Below are positions 35,957 to 48,800 of a DNA stretch of 64,000 nt, piece after piece. The notes under the pieces are model-generated. The model had not been told where the DNA came from and searched no databases. It was given only the letters and a program-made list of their open reading frames with translations. The position numbers and the translations under genes were made by a program. The stretch comes from Mytilus trossulus (lineage: Eukaryota; Mollusca; Bivalvia; Mytilida; Mytilidae). The stretch lies in assembly GCF_036588685.1 (NCBI RefSeq), contig NC_086374.1:69500457-69564456 (forward strand), written 5' to 3'. How positions within the stretch are numbered: position 1 is the first letter of the stretch; the number at the start of each line of letters is the position of its first letter.

Positions 35957-36774
35957 TTTGTATCTTTCACTTTCTTAAAAAATAATAACCAACTAATGTG
36001 TTGATATTTTGGGAAGATTTAAAAGAGGTATTTATGAATAAAGCATGATTCGATATATATGTATAACCTTATCAATGGATAAAATATGTGTCTCCATTAC
36101 AACTAGCACTTAATGATGATAATAAACATTTAATGGATGTTGTATTACAAGATCAAAATATTAGAACAGCGATCAAATTTACTGTACTGTGTATTGCTGA
36201 GCATTACTGCGTAGTTAGATCATTTTTTTTAATTTTCACCTTCTACATGATTTTTCTGTACGGAAATCACGGGGGGGGGGTCTCTTCCTATATAAAGGTA
36301 TATACATATGTGCCGCTGGAATGGGTCCCTTTTTTGATCCGTCAAATATATCAATGGGGTGCAATTTTACCGAGGAAATATATCATTAGGTAGTAATTGA
36401 CCGATTGTGATATATCAATGGGTCATAAATATGTGAATGGGTTATGATTTCGCTGTGAAATATATGTATAGGTAGGGATTTCACAATTATTCAATATATG
36501 AATGGGGGGTGTTTTTAAAATCCCAGCTGCACACCTGTACCCAAAATCCCATGTTGAGACCCCCCTGTGACGTAAATAAACCACTGATTGAGTGATTATA
36601 GCACTACCCAGTGTAGAGGATACTTGTGATAAATAATCAATGTCTGACAAAAAAAGAAGTGCTTTTAACATAGAAAATAACTTGTCTTTGATCAATAATA
36701 CTTATAAATGAAATATAATACATGAAATCATACATAAAACTTAAAATAAAGACGCATGATATTTAATTCTTCTC

Positions 36775-36861
36775 TCAATTGTATGCAAATTGTTGTTGCT
36801 GTTTTTTAATCCTCCAACGAATATTTCTGATACTGTGGGACACTGCCTTTGAAAAACTTGT
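36775..36861 (-). CDS. Alternative terminal exon B5
   Basis: Acceptor 'ctactttcag', then TSFSKAVSHSIRNIRWRIKK and a Gln-rich end; 28 residues and TGA. It enters in phase 0 as E5 requires. It shares S-x-x-[VI]-R-x-[IL]-R-W with B1, B3 and B4. Last member seen. Confidence 0.8.
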   Translation of the reverse strand, partial: TSFSKAVSHSIRNIRWRIKKQQQQFAYN

Positions 36862-39800
36862 CTGAAAGTAGATGATAATTTCTTGTAATGTCAGCACCAT
36901 TCTTCTATTCATTCACTTGTCACAAAGTCTTCCATTAATTGGAGTATATACAATACGTAATAAAAATCATAACAATTATACAAACTAAAATTCTGTTCCG
37001 TCTTTTGTTATGCGACGAAATTTCTTCCGTAAATTACGAACTTTTTGTGACACATGGTAAGAATATTCAGTCTGAAAGTACAATATTAGTACAAGTTCAG
37101 AAAATGATCTGCATAAAAATGAATAACAACAATGTAATAAAAACAAAATTTATGTACAAGTTTTTTAGAGATAGTTCACATTTTGAATATCTGTGCTTGG
37201 TGGGCTTTGGCTTTTTTCCTGGCACTCCATCTTAAATTACGAATACTGGCAGATATTGAATGTGCAAGTCCACTCTGAAACAAACAGTACACCTGTCTTC
37301 ACTGTATTATATAAACTAAACATAGTTGATGAAGATGCCAACTAATTTATAAACAATGATCACTCTTTTAGATTTCCCAAAAAGGCATTCAAAACTCATT
37401 AAAATTATCTTTCTATCAGTTAGTTTTCCTCTTTTATAATAAAGTACTGTGACTTCTTTTTTTTCCTGGGTACCAATTTTCGTGGATTGAGGAAAATTTT
37501 GGATATTGGATTTTTTGGTTTTGCTAATGTTTGCATACAAGCTTACAGAAAATGTCTAATTCGTTGAAAATTTAAATGAGTGGTTTGCCTGTACCCATGA
37601 AAGTTGGTATCCAACAAACAATATTGAATCAACAGTAAAGAATTCAACTTATGAAAAACATTTTAAATAGATACATATTGGTTATAAAATAGTTAACATT
37701 TTCTTTCTTCAACTAGTCATCCTAAATAGTCATGCTGGCGAAGAATGATAATCAGCTAATATGGACATTATAATGAACTGTACAATATCCTATGAAGTGG
37801 GCCAATGTCTTTTGTTCAATTCTTGTTTTGCTTTCCATCTAATTTTACGAATTTTTGATGATAATCTTAAGGCCAAAAGTGTCTGAAAAGAGAAAACAAA
37901 ATAAAATCTGTCATTCCCCCAAAATTTGGAGCTATCTAAAATGTTTTGTAAGATGTTGGTGTGTAAACTGTAGATTCATAATATTTTGTGGGATACCGAT
38001 TTGCACGGATTTTCTGGTTACAGGTGAACAACAAAATAAAAATCTATAGGGGGTCTCATTGGGGGGTTCCGATCCCGGATCCTGCTTACTGTTTTGTCAG
38101 ATTCCTGTATCCCGCTTACACTATGTAACTAAGCAATTCTCATTTTTTTGTCATTTCCCGGGTCCCGCAAGACCTCATTTCCCGTTTTCATGACACAATA
38201 ATTTTACTTTCACATGTCACGCTTACAAAAAATTGCAATCCCACGCAAAGGTTAGACCCCAACGAGACCCACTCTATATGCTTGTATGCAGATTTTGACA
38301 AAACCACATAACTTGTTTTTATCTTTTCCTCAAACACCAAAAAAATTAAGTATCAACAAACTGAATCCATATGTGTTTATAATCATAGGACACCATTATG
38401 ATGACTCGCTTACCCTATACCATTACTATTTTAAGTTACCGGTAACAGCCTTATCTTTGTCAAGACGATAATTTCTTTCTTTCACATATGCATTTTAAAA
38501 AATAAGTTTTCTTTGTAATGATTATGCATTAATTAATTGTTGACAACAACTTCATGATTATTTTGTTTAAGGTGGAACCTAACACTACAGGGAGATAACT
38601 CTGTAAAATCAGCTAAAAGTTTTAATTATGTAGTGTTGTTAAAGCTTCTCAATGATCAAAATAAGTGTTTGTCAAACTGCTATACAACAAGTGTAATTTT
38701 TCTGATAAAACAGTTGGTTCAAATGTTTTAGAATTTTTATATTTTTGTCAAAGGGTCAAAGTAAGTACTTCGTCAAAATTTCAAGAAAATTAAACGAGCC
38801 AAATTTATTTTAGTTAAAGTGTTGGGTACCACCTTAAACCAATACAACTTAATCAAGAAATTATAGTGATGGTTTTGTGAATAATGAGCTGGGTAAGTAT
38901 AACAATAATAAGATCTACCATTCTGAATTCCATGTACCTGTACAGAGCTTTTTCTCAAATTGCAATTATCAAAGTAAACTTTGGCAAATCAGATTCCCTG
39001 AGTATCAGCAAAAAAAAACCATTACCTGAAAATGCAGACTAGAAACTCTAACCCCTACCTTTGTTGGTGCGGCATAAAAAAATACCCCTATTTTATGTTT
39101 CACTACAACCTACTCAAAAATTAAGATACAGGCATACTTTTGTTAACAAAAATGTATATATATTAATATGTTTTCATGATGGCAAGATTAAAGATAACAA
39201 TTTAAACAAACAGAAAAAAAGGCTTGTAATTTGCAATCACAAGAAAAAAACGTCTTGGTTTGCTTTAGATTTAGGGAGACATTATTACCTAATTATGAAT
39301 AGGGAGACATTATTACCTTATTATGAATAGGGATACATTATTACCTTATTATGAATAGGGATACATTATTACCTTATTATGAATAGGATACATTATTACC
39401 TTATTATGAATAGGGAGGCATTATTACCTTATTATGAATAGGGATACATTATTACCTTATTATGAATAGGGAGACATTATTACCTTATTATGAATAGGGA
39501 GACATAATTACCTTATTATGAATAGGGAGACATTATTACCTTATTAAGAATAGGGAGACATTATTACCTTATTATGAATAGGGAGACATTATTACCTTAT
39601 TATGAATAGGGAGACATTATTACCTTATTAAGAATAGGGAGATATTATTACCTTATTAAGAATAGGGAGACATTATTACCAAAATAAGAATAGGGAGACA
39701 TTATTACTAAACTAAGAATAGGGAGATATTATTACCTTATTATGAATAGGGAGACATTATTACCAAACTAAGAATAGGGATATATTATTACCTTATTATG

Positions 39801-42800
39801 AATAGGGAGACATAATTACCAAAATAAGAATAGGGAGACATTATTACCAAAATAAGAATAGGGAGACATTATTACCTTATTATGAATAGGGAGACATTAT
39901 TACCAAACTAAGAATAGGGAGATATTATTACCATGGTATAGGTTTCTTTCTATCATACCACCGACACCAACGAACCCTCTGAGAAACTTTCTTGGCCATA
40001 GCACTCTGGAAAATAGTAAGCAGAAAAGGGGACTTTTTATATCAAGTCTCTTTAACAGGATGATTACACTGCATACAATTTGTTTATAATTCTCAGAGGG
40101 TTCATTGTTTATCAGTGTATTGACCTATAATGGTTTACTTTTACAAATTGTGACTTGGATGGTGAGTTGTCTCACTAGCACTCATACCACATCTTCTGAT
40201 ATCTATATAGGAATGAAGTTGTAAGAAAGAAAAATGAAAGAAGAATTCTGAATGTTCAAAGCTACACATAGTATTATAATTTTTAAAACATCTACCAACT
40301 TGATTAGGGTTTGATCTTTAACTTCTGATGACTATAACGACGTTTCGATATGTATCTCAATGTCCTCACTTTCTGGGAAACTGATTTGGTAAAAGAGGTC
40401 TGAAAAACAGACAAATAAAACTTTGGTCAATTTAAGAGAATGGTTGACAGTAAATTTCAGATACTTTTTTATGATCAAACTGAATATAAAACCAATTCTA
40501 TTTGTCTGTTTTTTAAACATAAAATTTATTGCCTGCAGACAAAGGACAACTTGATTCAATGCTTCAAAAGAGTAGAGATCAATTAAAATATAAATATTGA
40601 ATTAGAATAATTATGTGTCCATGGAACATCATCATGCATGCCCAACTTGCACTGTTAACAGCAAAATCTAGATCATAACCTTTATCTGGCATTAAAGTTC
40701 ACATCATAATGAACATGTGTTGTAATTTTTGAATAGATGTGACCATAACCATGATAACTTCGGGAAAATTATAAATTAATCCAGAACTTTAATCTGAACC
40801 TGACCATGCAACCAGAACCAGAAAACACAATGCCACCTGCTAGTGTTGACATGGCATACAAATCGGGGAAGTTATCAGAGGCAGATTTAGGAAAGGGGGG
40901 GGGGGAGGGCATTGGACCCCCTTTTTTGGTTGCTTATATAGGGAATCACTGAAGTGTGACTGGGGCAGGCCCCCTCTTAGGCAGTCAGTGGGCCCCCACT
41001 TATGAAAATTTCTGGATCCGCCAGTGGTTATTTATTATCCCCAATCCCAAGTGCAACATACACCACACCTTACAGTTAAAGCATTTGATTAGTATATAGA
41101 TCTTACACCAAAAGTGTTTCATATTTGCAGTTCTTTCAAAAATCAGATGGAAACAAATAAAAATTATATATATATCACAAATATAATGCCAGTTCAGGAA
41201 TTAAAAAATATATTTTCAATCAAAATCATTAACATGATTAACTTGTACATCCTGATACATTCAACAAAAATCTACCATGTACATCTTTTTCAGAAAATTG
41301 GACAGATATAGATAAATATGTACAGTAATCATGGTAATGCAGTTTTGATAACTACATTATCATGATAATATCTCTTGCTTTTGAAGATGGAATAAAAGCT
41401 GATAATTTCATTGGATAATTTCATTATTTTATACAGATATTGATGTTAGATGCAGAGAAAAACTGTCAAAATTTGACCATTAAGGATCATTAAGAAATCA
41501 AATGCATTTAATTTGTTTGGTTTTCTATAAGTATAAAGGTTTCAGAAATTCACACACACACCACTATAAGCATTTGTGCGAATGTACTGTCAACATGATA
41601 ACTTTAAAGTTACAAAAATAAATACTGGTATGAATACCTACCCAAGGATTTGGTCCTCTTGAGGTTCCCACACATGGGTACCTTCTGAAGAAACTTTCAG
41701 CAAATGCTTGATAGTCATGTTTTCTGGGCACCCCTTTAGATAATAAATGATAGGCACATCTGGTGATGATTTTTGACCACATGTGACGTGATGGTGGTTT
41801 GTTGTCCTCCAAAGCTCTCCTTACTATAGGATCTTCAAATGTAGGCAATTCAACGTCCTTCCTGTATTGTCCCATTGCTGAAGCAGGCATACTATATGCT
41901 GGATCATCTGAATGGAGATCATTTCCATAATCTGCACTGTCAGATTCATCCATACCTCCTGCACAAATGATAAATATGAGTCAGATTTCTATCCTTTTTG
42001 TTTAACTTCTGAATCTTCTGATCCATTTATAATTGAGATTTGAGGAAAAATGGTGTTTTTGTGGATATTTAAGGGATAATGGTGTTTATGCGGATATTTG
42101 ATTTTTTGGATAAACCAAATTCTCAATACTCATGATACTGACCTACAGGAAATAAGTGCTTAATCATTTGTTCATTAGACATTTTAATTCGTAAGCTTTG
42201 TTAAAACATAATATCCGTGAAAATTGGTGTCATAAGAATAATTATGTCTAGATATTATAACGAAAACAATGCTGCTATTATTGTTTTTTTATATGGTTGG
42301 GTTGTTGTCTCTTTGACACATTCCCCATTTCCATTCTCAATTATATTAATTGTGACAAGAAAAAGAGTTTGTCTGCTGACATGTGTAAATGGCCTGACAG
42401 TAAACATATTAACCCAAGAATTAAGAAATAATTCATGGAAGCCATAGATTATTGGAAATTTACACATGGCCTGGGCCGTGATATTCGAATTTTATCCTGA
42501 GCTTGATCTGTATTTTGTGATAATAAGCATTGTGTATAAGTTTTTAAACATTTGGTTGAGACAAACTTGGTTTAAATAACGGAATCAATTTAGCATGTAC
42601 CAGCACACTACAGCATGCAGGGAAAAAAATGTTTCTTTAAATTCCTTTTTCTAAACTGTTATTTTACAAATGCTTAATAAATTTTTGGAAGCCCTTGCAT
42701 ACTACATATTTTATCTGTTCCAGGGCAACAACTTAAAAAAACTTTTTAGGGGTCTCCTTGTGGTTGGTAAGATGTTGTCCTTCATGTCCTTATTCTAATG

Positions 42801-45800
42801 ATTTTAGATTTAAAAAAAACAGCTGTCGAAATTAGCACTTCATCAGAATATATGCCGTTGAATGATTGGAGGGTCATCTATTGTTTGTTGTTCTGGCATT
42901 TTTGTAGATAATATTCCTGTTTCTACCCATGTTGAATAGTCTGCTATGAGTAGACTTTAAAATCAGAATTTAAAGTTTGTTTTTAATGTTAATATCTCAA
43001 CTGTATAAGGATAGCAATGATAAGCACTCTCATTCTGATATTTGTTAAATCTTTATCAATGCATACTTCAAAAATCTCTAAAATTAATCTTGCAGTTTTG
43101 TCAGTACTTCCAAAATCTCAAAATCAAATGCACAAACTATCTTCAGAATTTACAGTAAGCAATAACACTAAAATTAGTACAAAATCATCATTTAAGGGCA
43201 ATACTCCTTTCTAAAAAATCCATTGTTTGTGTTATAATGGAATTTTGTAGATCATGTATTGAAATGTATTGCTGATAATTTTTTTCTTTAAACAGTTTCT
43301 ACATATCTTATTGCTTTTTTACAGTTTGAAATTAGCAAACATCGCTATTTAAGGGTAAATAAAATATGGAAGGTTGTATTTTCTAAAGTACTTTATTGAA
43401 ATGTCTTATAATCTTTAATATTTTATGGGTGGACTGTGGTCAGAGTATTATAAAAGAGCCTCCAATCCGTTTTATCTGGACAACCCTAAGCAGTCACATG
43501 AGAAATTTTGTGAAAATTTGATCTTGATCAAAGGAACAGCTTGGTCTATGGTTTCAAGATACAGTGTATAAAACATTTAAATGCCTTTATCCAAATTTTC
43601 TCGTTTAAGTCCTGAGTACAGATTTGTTGACTGACAAGGGGGAATACAAACACAATTTTGATACTAGATACCCTAAGGGTTTATTCCCTCAAAGTAAGGT
43701 TAACATTGGTTTATTAGTTTAAGAGTTTAGAGACGGATGGATGGATGGCAAATGATGGCAATAGCATAAAGGCCCATGTGAACTAACAGCATTTTTTTTT
43801 AATTGGGAAAAGACAACAACATTCGATTTATTAGATAAGGCAATCTAATTATAATTCATTGCCAAAACATGATCTTTTACAGCTTGCTATGCAGTATGAA
43901 GTCTGTACCTTGACATATATTCAACTTCTACATCATTTGGTATCTGGTGAAGGGAAGTCTCATGAGCAATCATACACATCTAATTGACTTGATTAAGATA
44001 GACAAAACAGAAAAACTTATCCAACTTCAAACTAACATGAAATGTAAATTAACGTTATAATAATATTGCCTATCTGAATTAGCTGACTGCAGTATTGGTG
44101 TTAAACTATATAATTGAAATGCAAACAAAAGTTTCTGAAAAATGGATTTTAAATTGATTGTTTGGTCTTTAACTTCACTTTCAGAACTATTTTCCCATGT
44201 TTTCTATTTTGTGATGTTCAGTTTATATTGATTCCAGTGTATTTGCAGTGGTGGAAGCTGGAGTGTTCAGTGAAAACCATTGACATTCTGTAAGCAAACT
44301 GTCAATCCTAGTCAATTAAGATGGAGTTGAGAGCATACTCAAAACCGCAGTGATGACAGACTAGTGATAAGGTAGTTCCACTACTAAAGTACTAGTTCTT
44401 AGACCGATCAGACATCCTTGCCTTTTTTAAATGCAAAACTCAACCAAATCAGGACACAGAGACAGACTTAAAAGGGAAAATCTAAAAGTGGTCAATGCAA
44501 GCATATATAAGGAAAGTGCTGACTTGTCAATGCTAGTGCTCAAATAAAGTAATAAAGACAAAACATTAGTCAACCATTTAACATTTTCCAAACATTTATA
44601 ATGTCAATAAAATGCAATATCAATCTATTTTTCATTTATTTGAATGGTTGAACATATTTAACATGGTTAACAATAAAACTGCATTGTCATGATTGTAACA
44701 CCTAATCTACACTTTACATTTATACACAACAAATTGTTTTTAAAACTGGCACAAACATGACAAATAAATAATATAATTAATATATAACACTGCATTTTTA
44801 CTTTGGTGCATGTCCAATGAATAACTGTAATTTGAACAAATGATTTAATTTTGTACAGTTACAATTGATCTTTTTAAAAAGGCTATAAACAAAAAAATAA
44901 AACGGTATTAAACTAAAAACACCTCTTCAAAATGGAGGTACAATTTGGTGGGAAACTTTTCTATCAATATTCATTAGATACAACTTAATTCTACCTTAAG
45001 CTAGACTGTACATGTATATCACTGTTTACACAGAAATATTATTAGACTGTGCACCAAGTATATAAACTATAAAAAAATCAAAGTCAATTATATGATTGAT
45101 GGAAAGGGGCAGCTTAATAATCTCCCTGGAAATGAATATATCCAGTACAGCTGACTACCAAATACATGTTTTCTACTCAATTTAACATGTATAAGTGGTT
45201 CTCCTGATCAAATAATTTAACAATTGTTTTAACAACTTTGATATCAATGTATACTTGACTCCATCTAGATAAGATAAAAACTTTTCTTGAGTTGCTTAAA
45301 ATGTAAATGTAGGTTAAAGTGACCCATTTTTCAGTGGAATGATGTATTTCAAGAAGCATGAGAAGAATTCTTACACCACATTATTTAATTATAGGTCCTA
45401 AAGTACTGGAATACTGAACTATTTCCTGTCTGTGTGCAGCATTTTTAAATGAATGGGGCAGTAAAGTCAATTTTAAATGGTACAATATTATGGTTTCAAA
45501 TATTTTGTAAAACAAATATATTTTTGGTTTTCTCATTTCATATTATATAAAATCACTAACAGTAAAACATAATTTTGGAGAATAACCATGATAAGCATGA
45601 TAAGTATTACCATGTCTATATCACAGACAGGTATTACATTCTCTTTCATCACATGATTGTAAGTACAAATTTATGCATTTATTTTCATTCCAGCCATAGG
45701 ATTGGCCTGTTAACAATAGGAACTATTCATTCATTTGTCATTGCTGTCTATAAAAAAAACATTTTCAAAATATAAAGGTCAATATGCATATAAAGTCTAT

Positions 45801-48800
45801 CAAAAAGACTGAAAAAAGTTTTGAAGTAAAAAAAGAACGTGGTTAAAACTGATGTACATCGTTTTGAAAATTTGGTGTACATCATTTAAAAAAACTTGGT
45901 GTACATTATTTAAAAAAAACTTGGTATCATTAAAACCAATAAGATAAAGAACTAACCACCATAAACAAGATAAACTTACATAAATTCCTATCTTTAGAGT
46001 ACTTTATAAAAACAATGAAAGCTTGATACAATGTTACAATCGAAAACATTATTTAAAGATGAAACAAATATAACGAATAAAAATAAATGGTTTAATAAAA
46101 TTGAATCTTCTGATATGAACATGAATGCCTTCAAAAATCACAAGTAAAATCTCCAGTTGAATCGTCCATCTCACTGGCTGCTATACAATCTATCTTGTTG
46201 ACTTGCTGACCTCTCCAGCATTTGGTATTTGGCCTGTAAAACTTTCTTTGCCCGCCATGATCTAGTACACAAGTTATCACTAATAGCCTTATAAACTTTT
46301 GACCTTGTGTGACGACCAAGATTTGTACAGAAATCTAAAACGAGATGTAAAACTTGTATAAGTTATTTTTGATCTGCCTCCAAAGTCCCCACCACTTTTA
46401 TCTCAACTATATCTCATCTGCTGAAAACGGTAAACATGATTTATGTTGAAAATTTCCCAGGGCGTTGTTTTCTTCTCTGACGCCATGCTCTCATGGACAA
46501 ACTGACACTCATTGCTCTCTGAACAATTCCACGTCTCTGTCTGCCATAGGAAACACAAAAATCTACAAGAAGATTGGACATCCTGGTTATAATCATTTAT
46601 GAATGCAGACCCTATGACAGTCACATGACAGTCACATGACAGTTTCTTTCCATAATTTACAACTTTAGAAAACAGTCCCTTTATTCACAAACTACAAAAA
46701 CTGCTAGTTATTCCAAGTTTGATTTTGATAGGCCATCTTAATATTTCTTTTAAAACGCCATGTTCGCATAGATAAACTATCACTCATTGCTTTCTTCACT
46801 TTGACCTTGGAGTGGTGACCTTGTATAACAGCAAACTCTAAAAAAGATGGAAATTTCTTGAGTAACAGCCATATTTATATTTGTTGTACTTCACTTCCAT
46901 TAAACCATGTAAACTAATCAAGTCATTTTTAAAAGTACGATAAATCCAGATCCACTAAAAATAGCTTTCTTGTCAGTTTACATCCTAAATAATTTGGAAT
47001 TTACACATAAATTTTCTTCTTTCTCTAGTAGTTCTGTTTGTGATACTACTTCCCAATGTTTGGCGAACTTGTGACCTTATATGACGACCATTTCTAACAC
47101 AAAACTCTAAAATAAAAAATGTTTCATGATTTTAGTCTCCTCATTTTAGCCAAAATTCGTTGTCTTTCCAAAGATGTTGCTTTGGATACTGTACTTCCCA
47201 ATACTTGTCGCACTTTAGCTCTCGAATGTTGACTATGCGTTGTACAAAAATCTAAAATTAGAACAAAAAGTGTTCAGTAAAGAAATGCATTGGGTAACAA
47301 TGTTCCATCCAGTTCAGTCCATCTAATATCAATAAATAACTGCAATGTTGGAATAATGCTAAATTTTCAGTTCCAAAAACTAGTCAAATATAAAAATCTC
47401 CATTCATCAGTTAACAAGTTTCTGGTACTATTTTTTTAGTTCATAGTTCAGACGACCAGAATTAGCTGCTTTCCTAAATTTGACCACACTGGACATTATT
47501 CTTTGTCTTTCAATCCATGTTGCCTTAGAAACACAACTGCCCAACACCTGTCGTACTTTAGCTCTAGGGTGACGACTATGACATACACAAAAATCTAAAA
47601 CAAAGAGAAACAGGTGTACTGTAAACCAAAACAATTAGTCAGAAAAAGTAACATCTGCCACCAAATATTTATTTGCCATACAAGAAATATCTCTGAAAAT
47701 TCTGAAATAACTGAATATTATTCATGATACTATAGCATTTTGGCTGCTTCAAAAATACCCCAAACATGAAACTGTAAAAGAATCAAAATCTTTATAATTT
47801 GTAACCTGGACTAATGGAGAGACGTGACACACACATCAAAGGATGACAATAGCTGAAAAGACCCAAAAGACAAGGTTTCAGAACTAAAAATGGCGTAAAA
47901 AGGACCTCAATTCTATTTTTTTTTAGAATGAAACAGGAGTTTATCCAAAAACAAAGTGATCATAAAAATCAATTTTATAGAGCACCTTAAAATTTCTTGT
48001 TGTCTTGAGTTGAACCCCATTTCATGTATAACATTTCTATTTTCTTCTTTTCTTTATAAAGTCTGGATGACAAACTTCTATCAATAACAGTTTTACAAAC
48101 AGATCTCCTATGTCTGCTATTTATTTCACAAAAATCTGCAATTGATTAGAGTAAAATATTTAAATTTGTAATCTATACATTGCATTATGTATATTAGGAA
48201 AAAATGTCCCTTTCTCAAAGCAAATCATAGGCAAAATAACTACTGTAAATTCAGAAATTAATGCGATGTTTTTATTATTGCGAAAAATGTGACAGAGTTG
48301 TAAACGCAATATTAATTTAAACTCGCATTTTGAAATATTTTAGATGAATTAAACAGAATTTTTTATCAAAATCGTAGAAATTAAAATCGCATTTAAGTCT
48401 AAAATAACAAAATCGCAATAATAAATAGTACTGTAAATTCAGAAATTATTGTGATATCTTTATTATGAAACAGGTCGAGTTTAGCAATGTAAAGACCTCA
48501 CAAAATGATATCTGACAGATATATATATATCTGTATGTAGATTTTTCTGAAATCACAATAACAATAATTTATTTCACATTTTGTCCATTCTTCAATAATA
48601 ACAATATTAAATGCCACAATAATTTTTGAATTTACAGTTCTTTAAATCTCGTTGGCTTCTGAAAAAGTAGAAATCTGAACAAAAAAACATGTTAATAGGC
48701 AACTGCTTGGTCTCATGTACACTTCACTGGAAAAAAACAAACTAAACAGTTATTTAAATCTAATTTCAACTATATCAAGACATACACATTTTTGAGAATT

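Larger units (their letters stand above)
41959..46170. other. Spacer between arrays A and B
   Basis: No further exon with the A or B motif was found. It contains an inverted fragment of repeat R3 (42288-42345) and a SINE-like tail (43950-43985). At 45845-45925 a short repeat 'ttggtgtacat' plus an A-rich stretch recurs three times. Confidence 0.5.

Noticed and set aside
36423..36695. Minus-strand 90-codon frame as another B-type exon
   Set aside because: Lacks an acceptor in phase and the S-x-x-[VI]-R-x-[LI]-R-W motif.
39272..39935. Regular 28-bp repeats that might suggest a CRISPR array
   Set aside because: Units are contiguous with no unique spacers, in an animal genome; it is a minisatellite.
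48620..48676. Possible eighth A exon (acceptor 'gttcag' then FYFFRSQRDLKN)
   Set aside because: The phase fits, but the residues do not match the A consensus and the frame runs into a family T MITE terminal repeat.
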